Positions 1-6,343 of a DNA stretch of 10,531 nt are shown here, one piece after another; the first letter of the stretch is position 1, and every line of letters begins with the position of its first letter. This DNA is from Geothrix sp. (GTDB lineage: Bacteria; Acidobacteriota; Holophagae; Holophagales; Holophagaceae). The DNA is taken from positions 1-10,531 of the forward strand of contig JAMPXL010000011.1 in assembly GCA_023701165.1 (NCBI GenBank). The letters run 5' to 3'. Below the pieces are notes generated by a model. It ran no database searches, was not told where the DNA came from, and saw only the letters and a program-made list of their open reading frames with translations. A program made the translations under genes and the position numbers.

Positions 1-1213
1 CAAGGCCGCCGACGTGCCCCTCGTCATCGCCGTCAACAAGATTGACAAGCCCGGCGCCAACCCGGACAAGGTCCAGCAGGGCCTCCTCCAGTACAGCGTC
101 CAGACCGAGGCCTACGGCGGCGATGTGCCGGCCGTCCTCGTCAGCGCCAAGACCAGGCAGGGCCTCGACGAGCTCCTCGAGACGCTGCTGCTCGTGGCCG
201 ACCTGAAGGAATTGAAGGCCGTCTACGACTGCCCCGCCGCCGGGTCCATCATCGAAGGCCGCCTTGACCGCGGCCGGGGCCCCGTGGCCACGGTGCTGGT
301 GCAGCGCGGCACCCTGCGGGCCGGCGACATCTTCGTGGCCGGCGCCACCATGGGCCGCGTCCGCGCCATGTTCGACTACCTGGGCCAGCGCGTCACCGAA
401 GTCGGCCCCTCCAGCGCCGTGCAGATCCTCGGCTTCGAGGAAGTGCCCAGCGCCGGCGACAACTTCCAGGTGGTGGAGGACGAGCCCAAGGCCCGCAGCA
501 TCGTGTCGTTCCGCCAGGAGAAGGCCAAGCTGGCCGCGCAGCAGAAGCAGCGCGCCACCCTGGAGACCCTGTTCAGCACCCTCAAGGACGGCCAGGTCAA
601 GGAGCTGGCGCTCATCATCAAGGCCGACACCCAGGGTTCCGTGGAATCCCTGGTGGGCCAGCTGGAGCGCCTCAGCACCGACAAGGTCCGCGTGCGCATC
701 ATCCACAGCGCCGCCGGCACCGTCACCGAGAACGACGTGCTGCTCGCCGAAGCCTCCAAGGCCACCATCATCGGCTTCCACACCAGGGCCGAGAAGAAGA
801 CCGAGGAACTCGCCCGCGAAGAGGGCGTGGACCTGCGCTTCCACGACATCATCTACAAGGTCACGGAAGAGATCGAACAGGCCATGGTCGGCATGCTCGA
901 CGCCACGGAAAAGGAAACCATCCACGGCCTGGCCGAGATCCGCCAGCTCTTCAAGATCGGCCGCACCGTCATCGCCGGGTCCTTCGTCACCGAAGGCAAG
1001 GTCCAGAAGGCAAACAAGGTCCGCGTGAAGCGCGGCGAGGAAGTCATCTTCGAAGGCGGCCTCAAGAACCTGAAGCGCTTCAAGGAGGACGTGACCGAGG
1101 TGAAGAACGGCCTCGACTGCGGCATCTCCCTCGACGGCTTCGACGAGCTGAAGGAAGGGGACATCCTCGAGTTCTACAGCCGCGAGAAGGTCATCGCGAC
1201 CTCGCTCAGCTAG
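1..1213 (+). CDS. infB: Translation initiation factor IF-2, C-terminal part (5' end outside window)
   Basis: IF-2 is the GTPase that brings initiator fMet-tRNA to the 30S subunit and promotes 50S joining in the cytoplasm. The reading frame is open from base 2, so the N-terminal region and G1-G3 motifs lie upstream of the window. The visible part starts inside the G domain: the guanine-specificity motif NKID is at about 38-49 and the G5 SAK motif at about 143-151. After these come the domain II beta barrel (IEGRLDRGRGPVATVLVQRGTL), the domain III/linker helix rich in Lys and Gln, and the C-terminal fMet-tRNA-binding C2 domain (FVTEGKVQKANKVRV, FKEDVTEVKNGLDCGI). The match to E. coli IF-2 runs collinearly to the C-terminus, so the stop at 1211-1213 is genuine. 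The GTG at 14 is an internal valine codon, not a start. A strong terminator follows directly. In many bacteria rbfA follows infB; here it does not. Confidence 0.97.
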   Translation, partial: KAADVPLVIAVNKIDKPGANPDKVQQGLLQYSVQTEAYGGDVPAVLVSAKTRQGLDELLETLLLVADLKELKAVYDCPAAGSIIEGRLDRGRGPVATVLVQRGTLRAGDIFVAGATMGRVRAMFDYLGQRVTEVGPSSAVQILGFEEVPSAGDNFQVVEDEPKARSIVSFRQEKAKLAAQQKQRATLETLFSTLKDGQVKELALIIKADTQGSVESLVGQLERLSTDKVRVRIIHSAAGTVTENDVLLAEASKATIIGFHTRAEKKTEELAREEGVDLRFHDIIYKVTEEIEQAMVGMLDATEKETIHGLAEIRQLFKIGRTVIAGSFVTEGKVQKANKVRVKRGEEVIFEGGLKNLKRFKEDVTEVKNGLDCGISLDGFDELKEGDILEFYSREKVIATSLS

Positions 1214-1219
1214 CACGAC

Positions 1220-1269
1220 CCGCGCTCCGCGCGGATCGCGAACGGGCCCGCAACGCGGGCCCGTTTTTT
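1220..1269 (+). terminator. Intrinsic terminator of infB, with an extra upstream hairpin
   Basis: A GC-rich perfect 11-bp inverted repeat (arms 1241-1251 and 1255-1265, AACGGGCCCGC / GCGGGCCCGTT, 3-nt loop AAC) runs directly into a six-T tract at 1264-1269. This is a textbook Rho-independent terminator, starting 27 bases after the infB stop. A smaller 6-bp hairpin (CCGCGC at 1220-1225, GCGCGG at 1229-1234) lies just before it. Termination should separate the infB operon from hppD. Confidence 0.93.
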
Positions 1270-1270
1270 A

Positions 1271-1336
1271 TTGATTTTCATAATTGACTCAATGGTGTTT
1301 AAATATTGATTACATTAGAGTAATCATCATTTATGT
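1271..1336 (+). promoter_or_regulatory. AT-rich promoter/operator region of hppD with two palindromes
   Basis: This is the only clearly AT-rich stretch of the window and lies between the infB terminator and hppD. It holds an 11-bp palindrome ATTGA-C-TCAAT (1283-1293), which contains a TTGACT hexamer like a sigma-70 -35 box (1284-1289). It also holds a perfect 7-6-7 inverted repeat TGATTAC-N6-GTAATCA (1307-1326). Further TTGATT hexamers sit at 1271 and 1306. I could not find a clean -10 box at 16-18 bp from any of these, so the exact promoter is not assigned. The 20-bp dyad has the size of a dimeric repressor site of the MarR or Lrp type, but no regulator can be named from sequence alone. Confidence 0.5.
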
Positions 1337-1393
1337 GATCCGCGTCACTCCGCCTCGATTCCAGACTGGGGCATCGACCCCGCCGAGGATGCC

Positions 1394-2503
1394 ATGTCCA
1401 ACCCCAGCTTCGCCCTCACGGCCCCCGCGAACCAGAAACCCGCCAGCAATCCCATGGGCCTTTCCCGCATCGACCACTTCCAGCTCACGGGCTCCATCGA
1501 GCGCCTGGAGCCCCTCTACCGGCGCCTGGGCTTCGCCCGCCTGGCCAGCGGCGCCCACGCCTGGGGACGCATGGTCCACCTGCGCCAGCAGCGCATGGAC
1601 ATCCTCATCTTCGAGGCGGAGGCCTCGCACCCCGCGGGACGCTACTTCCAAGCCCACGGCGAAGGCGTCTGCGCCCTCAACTTCCTGGTGGAGAGCCTGG
1701 ACGTGGCCATCGCCCAGGCCCGCGCCCAGGGCGCCCGGGTGATGCTCGAACCCGAAGCCCACGGCCTCGGGAGCGGCACGGTCCGCTTCGCGGCCATCCA
1801 GGGGGTGGGCGATGTCTGGAACTTCCTGGTGGAGCGCACCGGGGAACCCGCCGCCTTCTGGCCGGGCCTCGCGGCCGATCCCGCTCCGGCCCTGTGCGAT
1901 CCCGGCCTGGTGCGCGTGGACCACCTCACCAACAACGTGGGCCCCGCCGAGATGGACGCCCTGGTGGACTTCTACGAGCGCGTCTACGGCTTCGTCGTCA
2001 CCCGCGAGTTCCACATCCGCGGCGCCCTGGGCACGGGCCTCGATTCCAAGGTGGTCCAGAGCGCCAACAACCAGGTGATCATCCCCATCAACCAGCCCAC
2101 GGACGAGAAGAGCCAGGTGCAGGAGTACATCACCCGGCACAAGGGCCAGGGGGTGCAGCATATCGCCCTCTCCACCAACGACATCTTCCACACCCTGCGC
2201 ACCCTCCAGGCCCAGGGCTTCGCGTTCCTCCGCGTGCCGGACACCTACTACGAGCTGCTGCCGGGCCGCATCGCCAAGAGCGGCTACGCCGTCCGCGAAA
2301 GCCTGGCGGAGGCCCGGGACCTGGGGATCCAGATCGATGGCGACGAAAGCGGCTACCTGCTCCAGATCTTCACCGAGGACCAGATCGGGCCCCTCTTCTT
2401 CGAGATCATCCAGCGGCGGGGGAACATGGGCTTCGGCGAGGGCAACTTCCAGGCGCTGTACGACTCCATCGAGCTGGATCAGAAGAAGCGGGGCGTTCTC
2501 TAA
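1394..2503 (+). CDS. hppD: 4-hydroxyphenylpyruvate dioxygenase
   Basis: HPPD is a cytoplasmic Fe(II) dioxygenase that converts 4-hydroxyphenylpyruvate and O2 to homogentisate and CO2, the committed step of tyrosine catabolism. The 369-residue length is normal for bacteria. Two vicinal-oxygen-chelate domains are visible: a degenerate N-terminal one (about 22-150, starting SRIDHFQLTGS) and the catalytic C-terminal one (about 173-345). The iron ligands of the family are recognisable as His177 (VDHLTNNV), His256 (GVQHIAL) and Glu337 (GPLFFEII). Their spacing (79 and 81 residues) is close to the known bacterial enzymes. The C-terminal lid helix GFGEGNFQALYDSIE is intact. The ATG at 1394 is chosen because a GAGG Shine-Dalgarno lies 5 nt upstream. 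No other homogentisate-pathway gene is adjacent. The last 72 bp before the stop are duplicated at 2632-2703. Transcription is probably from the AT-rich leader upstream. Confidence 0.97.
   Translation: MSNPSFALTAPANQKPASNPMGLSRIDHFQLTGSIERLEPLYRRLGFARLASGAHAWGRMVHLRQQRMDILIFEAEASHPAGRYFQAHGEGVCALNFLVESLDVAIAQARAQGARVMLEPEAHGLGSGTVRFAAIQGVGDVWNFLVERTGEPAAFWPGLAADPAPALCDPGLVRVDHLTNNVGPAEMDALVDFYERVYGFVVTREFHIRGALGTGLDSKVVQSANNQVIIPINQPTDEKSQVQEYITRHKGQGVQHIALSTNDIFHTLRTLQAQGFAFLRVPDTYYELLPGRIAKSGYAVRESLAEARDLGIQIDGDESGYLLQIFTEDQIGPLFFEIIQRRGNMGFGEGNFQALYDSIELDQKKRGVL
2428..2499 (+). repeat. 72-bp direct repeat, copy 1 (3' end of hppD)
   Basis: Bases 2428-2499 are identical, base for base, to 2632-2703 (offset 204 bp, a multiple of three). 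Copy 1 spans the last base of codon 345 to the second base of codon 369 of hppD, so it encodes the whole C-terminal lid helix and tail. The repeat ends two bases before the stop: copy 1 continues C-TAA, copy 2 continues G-TGA, and both therefore spell Leu-stop. No similar repeat was seen elsewhere in the window. Confidence 0.97.
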
Positions 2504-2807
2504 CGGCGCCCCTGTTCCCACGGCCGGGGCCCCTGCCCCTGCCGGCCGCTAGACGGTGGCATCTCAGCGGTGCGGGGCCCCACTCGGCACGCCGCGCCGC
2601 GGCGTCCACTCGTGACCCGCATCCGCTTCGAGGGCTTCGGCGAGGGCAACTTCCAGGCGCTGTACGACTCCATCGAGCTGGATCAGAAGAAGCGGGGCGT
2701 TCTGTGATCCTCCTTTCGTGATTCGCTCCTCACCGGGTCCCGGCTCCGCAGGCTCTCCCGGAGCCTGCTCTGCCACCCGGCGGTCGCGACTGAGGTAAGG
2801 TAATTCC
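2504..2807. other. 304-bp gap between hppD and the pseudopilin gene
   Basis: No complete gene is supported here. The gap holds the second copy of the hppD tail (2632-2707) and three inverted repeats. They are CGGCCGG/CCGGCCG (2521-2527 and 2542-2548, 14-nt loop), a near-perfect 17-bp palindrome ACGCCGCG-C-CGCGGCGT (2589-2605), and an 8-bp hairpin GCAGGCTC-TCCCG-GAGCCTGC (2748-2768). None is followed by a T tract, so none is a classical intrinsic terminator, although the first and third could still stop or stabilise transcripts. No convincing promoter hexamer pair for the downstream pseudopilin gene was found. The hppD frame stays open from 2504 to the TGA at 2705, but the 2504-2631 part does not resemble HPPD. 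Confidence 0.7.
2632..2707 (+). pseudogene. Duplicated 3' fragment of hppD with its own stop codon
   Basis: This is the second copy of the 72-bp repeat, encoding the same 24-residue tail (GFGEGNFQALYDSIELDQKK plus RGVL) as hppD residues 346-369. It then ends with CTG-TGA instead of CTC-TAA. Because it is in frame and stops at the homologous position, it looks like the true end of an hppD copy rather than a random sequence match. Upstream of 2632 there is no clear HPPD homology. A GTG at 2612 could open a 31-codon frame reading MTRIRFEGFGEG..., but it has no Shine-Dalgarno and would lack the iron ligands, so I regard it as a non-functional remnant. It could be left by partial gene replacement, tandem duplication, or decay of an insertion that targeted the gene's end. 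Confidence 0.75.
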
Positions 2808-3209
2808 ATGCGCCTTTCCCCTGCCCGCCAGCGCGGCTTCACCTTGATGGAACTGCTCGTGGTCATGACCATCATGGCCCGGCTGGCCACGGTGGGCCTG
2901 GCGGGCTACCGGTACAAGACCGCGGTGGCCCGGGAGGCGGTGCTCAAGGAGAACCTCTTCCAGATCAACCACGCCCTGGAGCAGTACCGGGCGGACCGCG
3001 GCAAGTACCCCTCCAGCCTGGGGCCGCTTCGCGAGCTCGGCTATCTGCGGGACATCCCCTGGGACCCCATCACCCAGTCCCGGGATACCTGGCAGCTGGA
3101 GCTGGAGCCCCCGGATCCCGACAACCCCGAGGCCGAGACCGGCGTGTTCCGGGTGCGGAGCGGCTCCACGGACAAGGGCACCAACCAGATCCCCTACAAC
3201 GAGTGGTAG
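2808..3209 (+). CDS. GspG-like type II secretion / type IV pilus pseudopilin
   Basis: This encodes a 133-residue prepilin-like protein. The N-terminus has the class III signal RQRG|FTLMELLVV: a short basic leader, cleavage expected after Gly10 by a PilD-type prepilin peptidase, and Glu15 as the conserved Glu+5 of the mature protein. A single hydrophobic helix follows (about 11-34), then a periplasmic domain with GspG-like features (ALEQYRADRGKYPSSLGPLRELGYLRDIPWDP) and the C-terminal ending GTNQIPYNEW. The start ATG is supported by an AGGTAAGG Shine-Dalgarno at 2793-2800. An Arg at residue 25 (mature +15) inside the hydrophobic helix is unusual. The helix-breaking Pro usually near mature +22 is Ala. 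No other secretion or pilus genes are adjacent, so it may work with machinery encoded elsewhere. The next gene follows after 22 bp and is probably cotranscribed. Assignment to GspG rather than another minor pseudopilin is moderately sure. Confidence 0.85.
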   Translation: MRLSPARQRGFTLMELLVVMTIMARLATVGLAGYRYKTAVAREAVLKENLFQINHALEQYRADRGKYPSSLGPLRELGYLRDIPWDPITQSRDTWQLELEPPDPDNPEAETGVFRVRSGSTDKGTNQIPYNEW

Positions 3210-3231
3210 GGCCTCCAGCCGTCAGGAACCC

Positions 3232-3744
3232 ATGAGCCCCAGCCTTCTCCGCCGACTCGATCGCGTCTCCGCGTCCCTGCTGCTCCTCTGGGCGGGGGCG
3301 GCCCTGGGCTTCGGGGCCTTCGCCGCGCCCCTGCTCTTCCAGGAACTGCCCAGCCGCGATGTGGCCGGCCGCATCGCCGGGCTGATCATCGGCCGCCTGG
3401 ACTGGGCTGCCTGGGCGGCTTTCGGCCTGGCGGGCCTCAGCTGGGGCGCCCGGTGGATGGCCGAGGTGAAGGAGGACCTCATCGGCCCCCTGCGCCTCTG
3501 GAGCGCGGGCTGGCTGGTGGCCATGCTCATGTGCCTGGCCAGCGCCTTCATCGTCACCCCCAAGGTGCGGGCCATCCGCGCCCGCATCGGCGCGCCCATC
3601 GAGACCCTGGCGCCGGACCACGGGGACCGGGTGGCCTACAACAAGGCCCACGGCCTCAGCCGCAACCTCTTCTTCCTGCGCATCCTCCTGGCCCTGGGCC
3701 TGGCCGCCACGGTCTCGATGCTGCCCCGGAAGAATCAGGAATAG
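3232..3744 (+). CDS. DUF4149 / TMEM205-like integral membrane protein
   Basis: This is a 170-residue inner-membrane protein with four predicted helices at about 13-33, 55-74, 86-108 and 145-163. The pattern FGAFAAPLLFQELPSRDVAGRIAGLIIGRLDW resembles the conserved segment of the DUF4149 (TMEM205-like) family, and YNKAHGLSRNLF before the last helix fits the family's conserved His-containing loop. The biochemical role of the family in bacteria is not established, and none is proposed here. ATG 3232 has an AGGA four bases upstream and lies 22 bp after the pseudopilin stop, consistent with cotranscription. Its last 10 bp overlap the convergent hflX gene, with no recognisable T-tract terminator. 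Confidence 0.8.
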   Translation: MSPSLLRRLDRVSASLLLLWAGAALGFGAFAAPLLFQELPSRDVAGRIAGLIIGRLDWAAWAAFGLAGLSWGARWMAEVKEDLIGPLRLWSAGWLVAMLMCLASAFIVTPKVRAIRARIGAPIETLAPDHGDRVAYNKAHGLSRNLFFLRILLALGLAATVSMLPRKNQE

Positions 3745-4934
3745 GCGGCTTCGGAGCGGGGCTCCGGCAGCTCCCAGTCCTCCAGTTCCCGGGGCTTCGG
3801 CGGGCCGGGGATCAGCTCCCGGAGCCAGCTGCGGATCTCAGGCACCCCGGTGCCCTGGAGGGCGCAGGATTGGACGGCCCCCGGGTGGCGCTTCTTCAGC
3901 TCCAGTTTCTGGGGCCGGTGCAGGCGGTCCACCTGGTTCAGCACCAGGAGCCGGGGCTGGGCACCGTCGTCCTCGGGGGCGCAGCCGATCTCGCGCAGGG
4001 TGGCGCCCACCACCTTGAGGTGGTCCTCCAGGTCCGGATGGGCCGCATCGGCCACCACCAGCAGGGCGTCCGCCGTGCGGACCTCGCCCAGGGTGCTGCG
4101 GAAGGCCGCCACCAGCTGGTGGGGCAGCTTGCGGATGAAGCCCACGGTGTCGGCCACCAGGCAGTGCCTGGGCTCCAGGGCGCCCTCGCCGGTCTCCGGA
4201 TCGAAGTCCTGGCCCAGCCAGGCCTTGCGGGTGGTGGTGTCCAGGGTGGCGAAGAGCAGGTCCCGGGGCTCGCCTTCGCCCGTGAGGGCCTTCAGGAGGC
4301 TGGTCTTCCCCGCATTGGTGTAGCCCACCAGGGCCACCCGGGGCAGCCCCTTGGGGCGGCCCAGGCGCTGGGTCTCCCGCACCTGCTCCAGGTGGGCGAG
4401 CTCCCGCTTGAGCTGGCTGATGCGGGTGCGGACCATGCGGCGGTCCACCTCGATCTGGGTCTCGCCCGGCCCGCCGCGCAGGCCCACGCCGCCGCCCTGG
4501 CGCTCCAGGTGGGTCCAGGCGCCCTTGAGGCGGGGCAGTTCGTACTCAAGGCGGGCCAGCTCCACCTGGGCCTTGGCCTCCCGGCTCTGGGCCCGCTGCT
4601 CGAAGATGCTGAGGATGAGCCCCGTGCGGTCCAGGCAGACGAGGTTCGTGAGCTTCACGATGGCGTTCACCTGGCTGCCGCTCAGCTCGTCGTCGCAGAT
4701 GAGGTGGCTCACCCCCTGGCGGGCGGCCTCGTCCGCCAGGGCCTCCAGCTGGCCGGAGCCGTAGAAGGTCCGGGTGGCGATCTGGGAGCGCTTCAGGACC
4801 CGCCGGGCCTGGACCCCGAACCCGCAGCTCCGGGCCAGTTCCGCCAGTTCCAGGAGGTGGTCCTGGATGTGGTCCTCCCGGTCCTCGGGGCCCTGGCGGG
4901 CAATGAGCAGACAGCGGGGGGGCGTTTCGTTCAT
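3735..4934 (-). CDS. hflX: GTPase HflX, ribosome-associated
   Basis: HflX is a cytoplasmic TRAFAC GTPase that binds the 50S subunit and splits or rescues stalled and stressed ribosomes. The 399-residue protein has the HflX N-terminal domain (about 1-140), the family's coiled helical linker with the glycine loop GLRGGPGETQIEVDRR (about 151-166), and a GTPase domain from about 198. Motifs seen: G1 GYTNAGKT (204-211), G2 around Thr230 to Thr235 (ATLDTTTR), G3 DTVGF (262-266), G4 as NQVD (333-336) and a G5-like SCALQGTG (356-363). Most HflX proteins have NKxD at G4, so Gln334 is atypical. The ATG at 4932-4934 opens the conserved N-terminus; no strong Shine-Dalgarno precedes it. It is divergent from the PilZ gene and converges with and overlaps the DUF4149 gene by 10 bp. 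Confidence 0.95.
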   Translation of the reverse strand: MNETPPRCLLIARQGPEDREDHIQDHLLELAELARSCGFGVQARRVLKRSQIATRTFYGSGQLEALADEAARQGVSHLICDDELSGSQVNAIVKLTNLVCLDRTGLILSIFEQRAQSREAKAQVELARLEYELPRLKGAWTHLERQGGGVGLRGGPGETQIEVDRRMVRTRISQLKRELAHLEQVRETQRLGRPKGLPRVALVGYTNAGKTSLLKALTGEGEPRDLLFATLDTTTRKAWLGQDFDPETGEGALEPRHCLVADTVGFIRKLPHQLVAAFRSTLGEVRTADALLVVADAAHPDLEDHLKVVGATLREIGCAPEDDGAQPRLLVLNQVDRLHRPQKLELKKRHPGAVQSCALQGTGVPEIRSWLRELIPGPPKPRELEDWELPEPRSEAAYS

Positions 4935-5014
4935 AAGGCAAAGCTGCCGTGCCGGGCGGCAATAATCAAGCCCTCAGGGCTCTGGACGATGTGATGGACG
5001 GGAGCCGGAGCCAC
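4935..5014. promoter_or_regulatory. Divergent hflX / PilZ intergenic region
   Basis: This short region must hold the 5' signals of both divergent genes. On the plus strand AATAAT at 4961-4966 matches five of six bases of a -10 box, but no acceptable -35 lies 16-18 bp upstream. A 13-bp palindrome AGCCCT-C-AGGGCT covers 4969-4981 and could be an operator or a leader hairpin. These are weak indications only. Confidence 0.3.
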
Positions 5015-6313
5015 ATGGCCATGTTCGGGCTGAAAAAATCCAAGCCGTCGGAGGGATCCGATCTGGTCCTGGCCTACCTGGAGGAGGCCCAGCGGGTGCG
5101 GACCACCCTCACCCTGATCGACGGCAAGGGCCGGGAAGTGGCCGCCACCCTGGCTTCCGTCGGCGAGGACCGCATCAGCCTGAACACCCAGGGGCCCCTG
5201 TCCGCCGAAAAGGGCGCCGGCATGAGCCTGGTGTTCCTCCTCGACGGGCTGCGCTTCAAGGCCGAATCCAGGCTCGTGGACGTGAAGCCGGGATCTGCGG
5301 TCATGGAGCTTCCCGGCGCCATCGCCCTGGCCGAGCGCCGCCGGAAGCCCCGGGCCCGCCTGAACGCCCGGGAGGGCGCCACGGCCACGGCCCTCACGAG
5401 CCTCTTCGATGGCGTGGGCATCAGCGGCCCCATCGAGAACATCTCCGAAAGCGGCGTCTGCATCCGGGTGGAGCGGGCCATGGAGGTCAAGACCCAGCGG
5501 AAGATGCACATGGGGCCGAACCTCCTGGCGGTGGGCCAGCCCATGATGCTGGTGAAGCTCTCCAAGATCCCCAAGTCCCCCCCCATCGAGCTGGGCGGCA
5601 CCGTGGCCTACCTGGATGCCAGCCAGGGCCTCCTGGTGGGCATCGCCTTCGAGCCCGGGAAGGAGGCCCTCCTGGCGCCCGTGCGGGCCCTGGTGGCCAG
5701 CCGCACAACCGCCATCCCCACCAGCGTGCCCCCCAAGGCCCGCCGCCAGCCCGAGGCGGAGCGGGAGGCCGAGGAGCCGATCCACCGCCCGGCGCCCAGG
5801 AAGGAACCCGAACCGGACCCCAGGCCCGCTCCGCCGGTACCTGCCGTCCTCCCGGCCCCCGCCCCAGAGGTGGCCACGCCTGCGCACGCGCCCCATCTGG
5901 ATGAGCGTTCCCAGGCCCTGCTTCGCGTGAAGAAGCGCACCCGCAGCCTCCTGCTGGCCATGCCCGAGGGACCGGACCGCGACCGGCTGGCGGCCTACCT
6001 CAGCGAGGATGGCTACGGCCACGTGCGCTGCGCCGACACCCTGACGGACCTGCTGGAGTGCCTGGACCGGCCCCCCATCCACCTGATCCTGGTGGACGGC
6101 GGCGTGGCCGAGCTCCAGGGACTGGCCCTGGCCTCCCTGCTCCAGCACCGCCTGGGCGACGAGATGCCGCCGGTGATCCTGGCAGAGGCCTCCGTGGACG
6201 CCGAGCTGGTGCTGGGGGCCCAGGAGACCGGCGTGGCCCAGATCCTGGTGAAGCCCTACGAGCCGGACGCCGACTTCGCCCGCATGATCGAGGAGCACCT
6301 GGGCATCGGCTAG
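5015..6313 (+). CDS. PilZ-domain protein with C-terminal receiver-like domain (putative c-di-GMP effector)
   Basis: Numbering is from ATG 5015 (432 residues). An N-terminal YcgR-like barrel (about 12-105) is followed by a PilZ domain. It carries both c-di-GMP-binding motifs: RxxxR (Arg109 to Arg113 in ERRRKPRAR) and NxSxxG (Asn142, Ser144, Gly147 in NISESGV). A long Pro/Ala/Glu-rich linker (about 232-300) leads to a response-regulator-like domain (about 310-432). That domain has a candidate phosphoacceptor Asp361 (LILVDGG) and the conserved Lys413 (LVKPY). However, its first strand (SLLLAMPEG) lacks the usual acidic pair and the Thr/Ser switch position reads AEA, so it may be a pseudo-receiver. 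No output domain or membrane segment is seen. The start is uncertain: ATG 5015 or 5021 best fit the GGAG sites at 5001-5010, while ATG 4994 and GTG 4949 are also in frame. The gene lies 30 bp upstream of a lolC-type gene, probably in one operon. Confidence 0.85.
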   Translation: MAMFGLKKSKPSEGSDLVLAYLEEAQRVRTTLTLIDGKGREVAATLASVGEDRISLNTQGPLSAEKGAGMSLVFLLDGLRFKAESRLVDVKPGSAVMELPGAIALAERRRKPRARLNAREGATATALTSLFDGVGISGPIENISESGVCIRVERAMEVKTQRKMHMGPNLLAVGQPMMLVKLSKIPKSPPIELGGTVAYLDASQGLLVGIAFEPGKEALLAPVRALVASRTTAIPTSVPPKARRQPEAEREAEEPIHRPAPRKEPEPDPRPAPPVPAVLPAPAPEVATPAHAPHLDERSQALLRVKKRTRSLLLAMPEGPDRDRLAAYLSEDGYGHVRCADTLTDLLECLDRPPIHLILVDGGVAELQGLALASLLQHRLGDEMPPVILAEASVDAELVLGAQETGVAQILVKPYEPDADFARMIEEHLGIG

Positions 6314-6343
6314 GCCCGCCGTCAAAGCGGATACCCTGGTGCC

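Noticed and set aside
1331-2521. A 396-codon minus-strand open frame covering hppD
   Set aside because: It is complementary to hppD in a GC-rich genome, with Gly/Asp/Val/Ala-biased composition and no motif.
2500-2631. A mobile element between the two hppD tail copies
   Set aside because: The 132 bp contain no transposase or integrase coding capacity and no terminal inverted repeats at the boundaries, so an element can be proposed only as a lost insertion.
2612-2707. A 31-codon expressed peptide starting at GTG 2612 and ending in the duplicated HPPD tail
   Set aside because: There is no Shine-Dalgarno and no known function for an isolated HPPD lid helix; the remnant explanation is simpler.
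3453-4994. A 513-codon open frame on the plus strand across hflX
   Set aside because: It is antisense to hflX, whose GTPase motifs are unmistakable. The translated sequence is low-complexity and starts inside the DUF4149 gene.
4949-5014. GTG 4949 or ATG 4994 as the start of the PilZ protein
   Set aside because: Both are in frame, but the extra residues are not domain-like and would consume the divergent promoter region. GGAG sites at 5001-5010 favour ATG 5015 or 5021. Not fully excluded.
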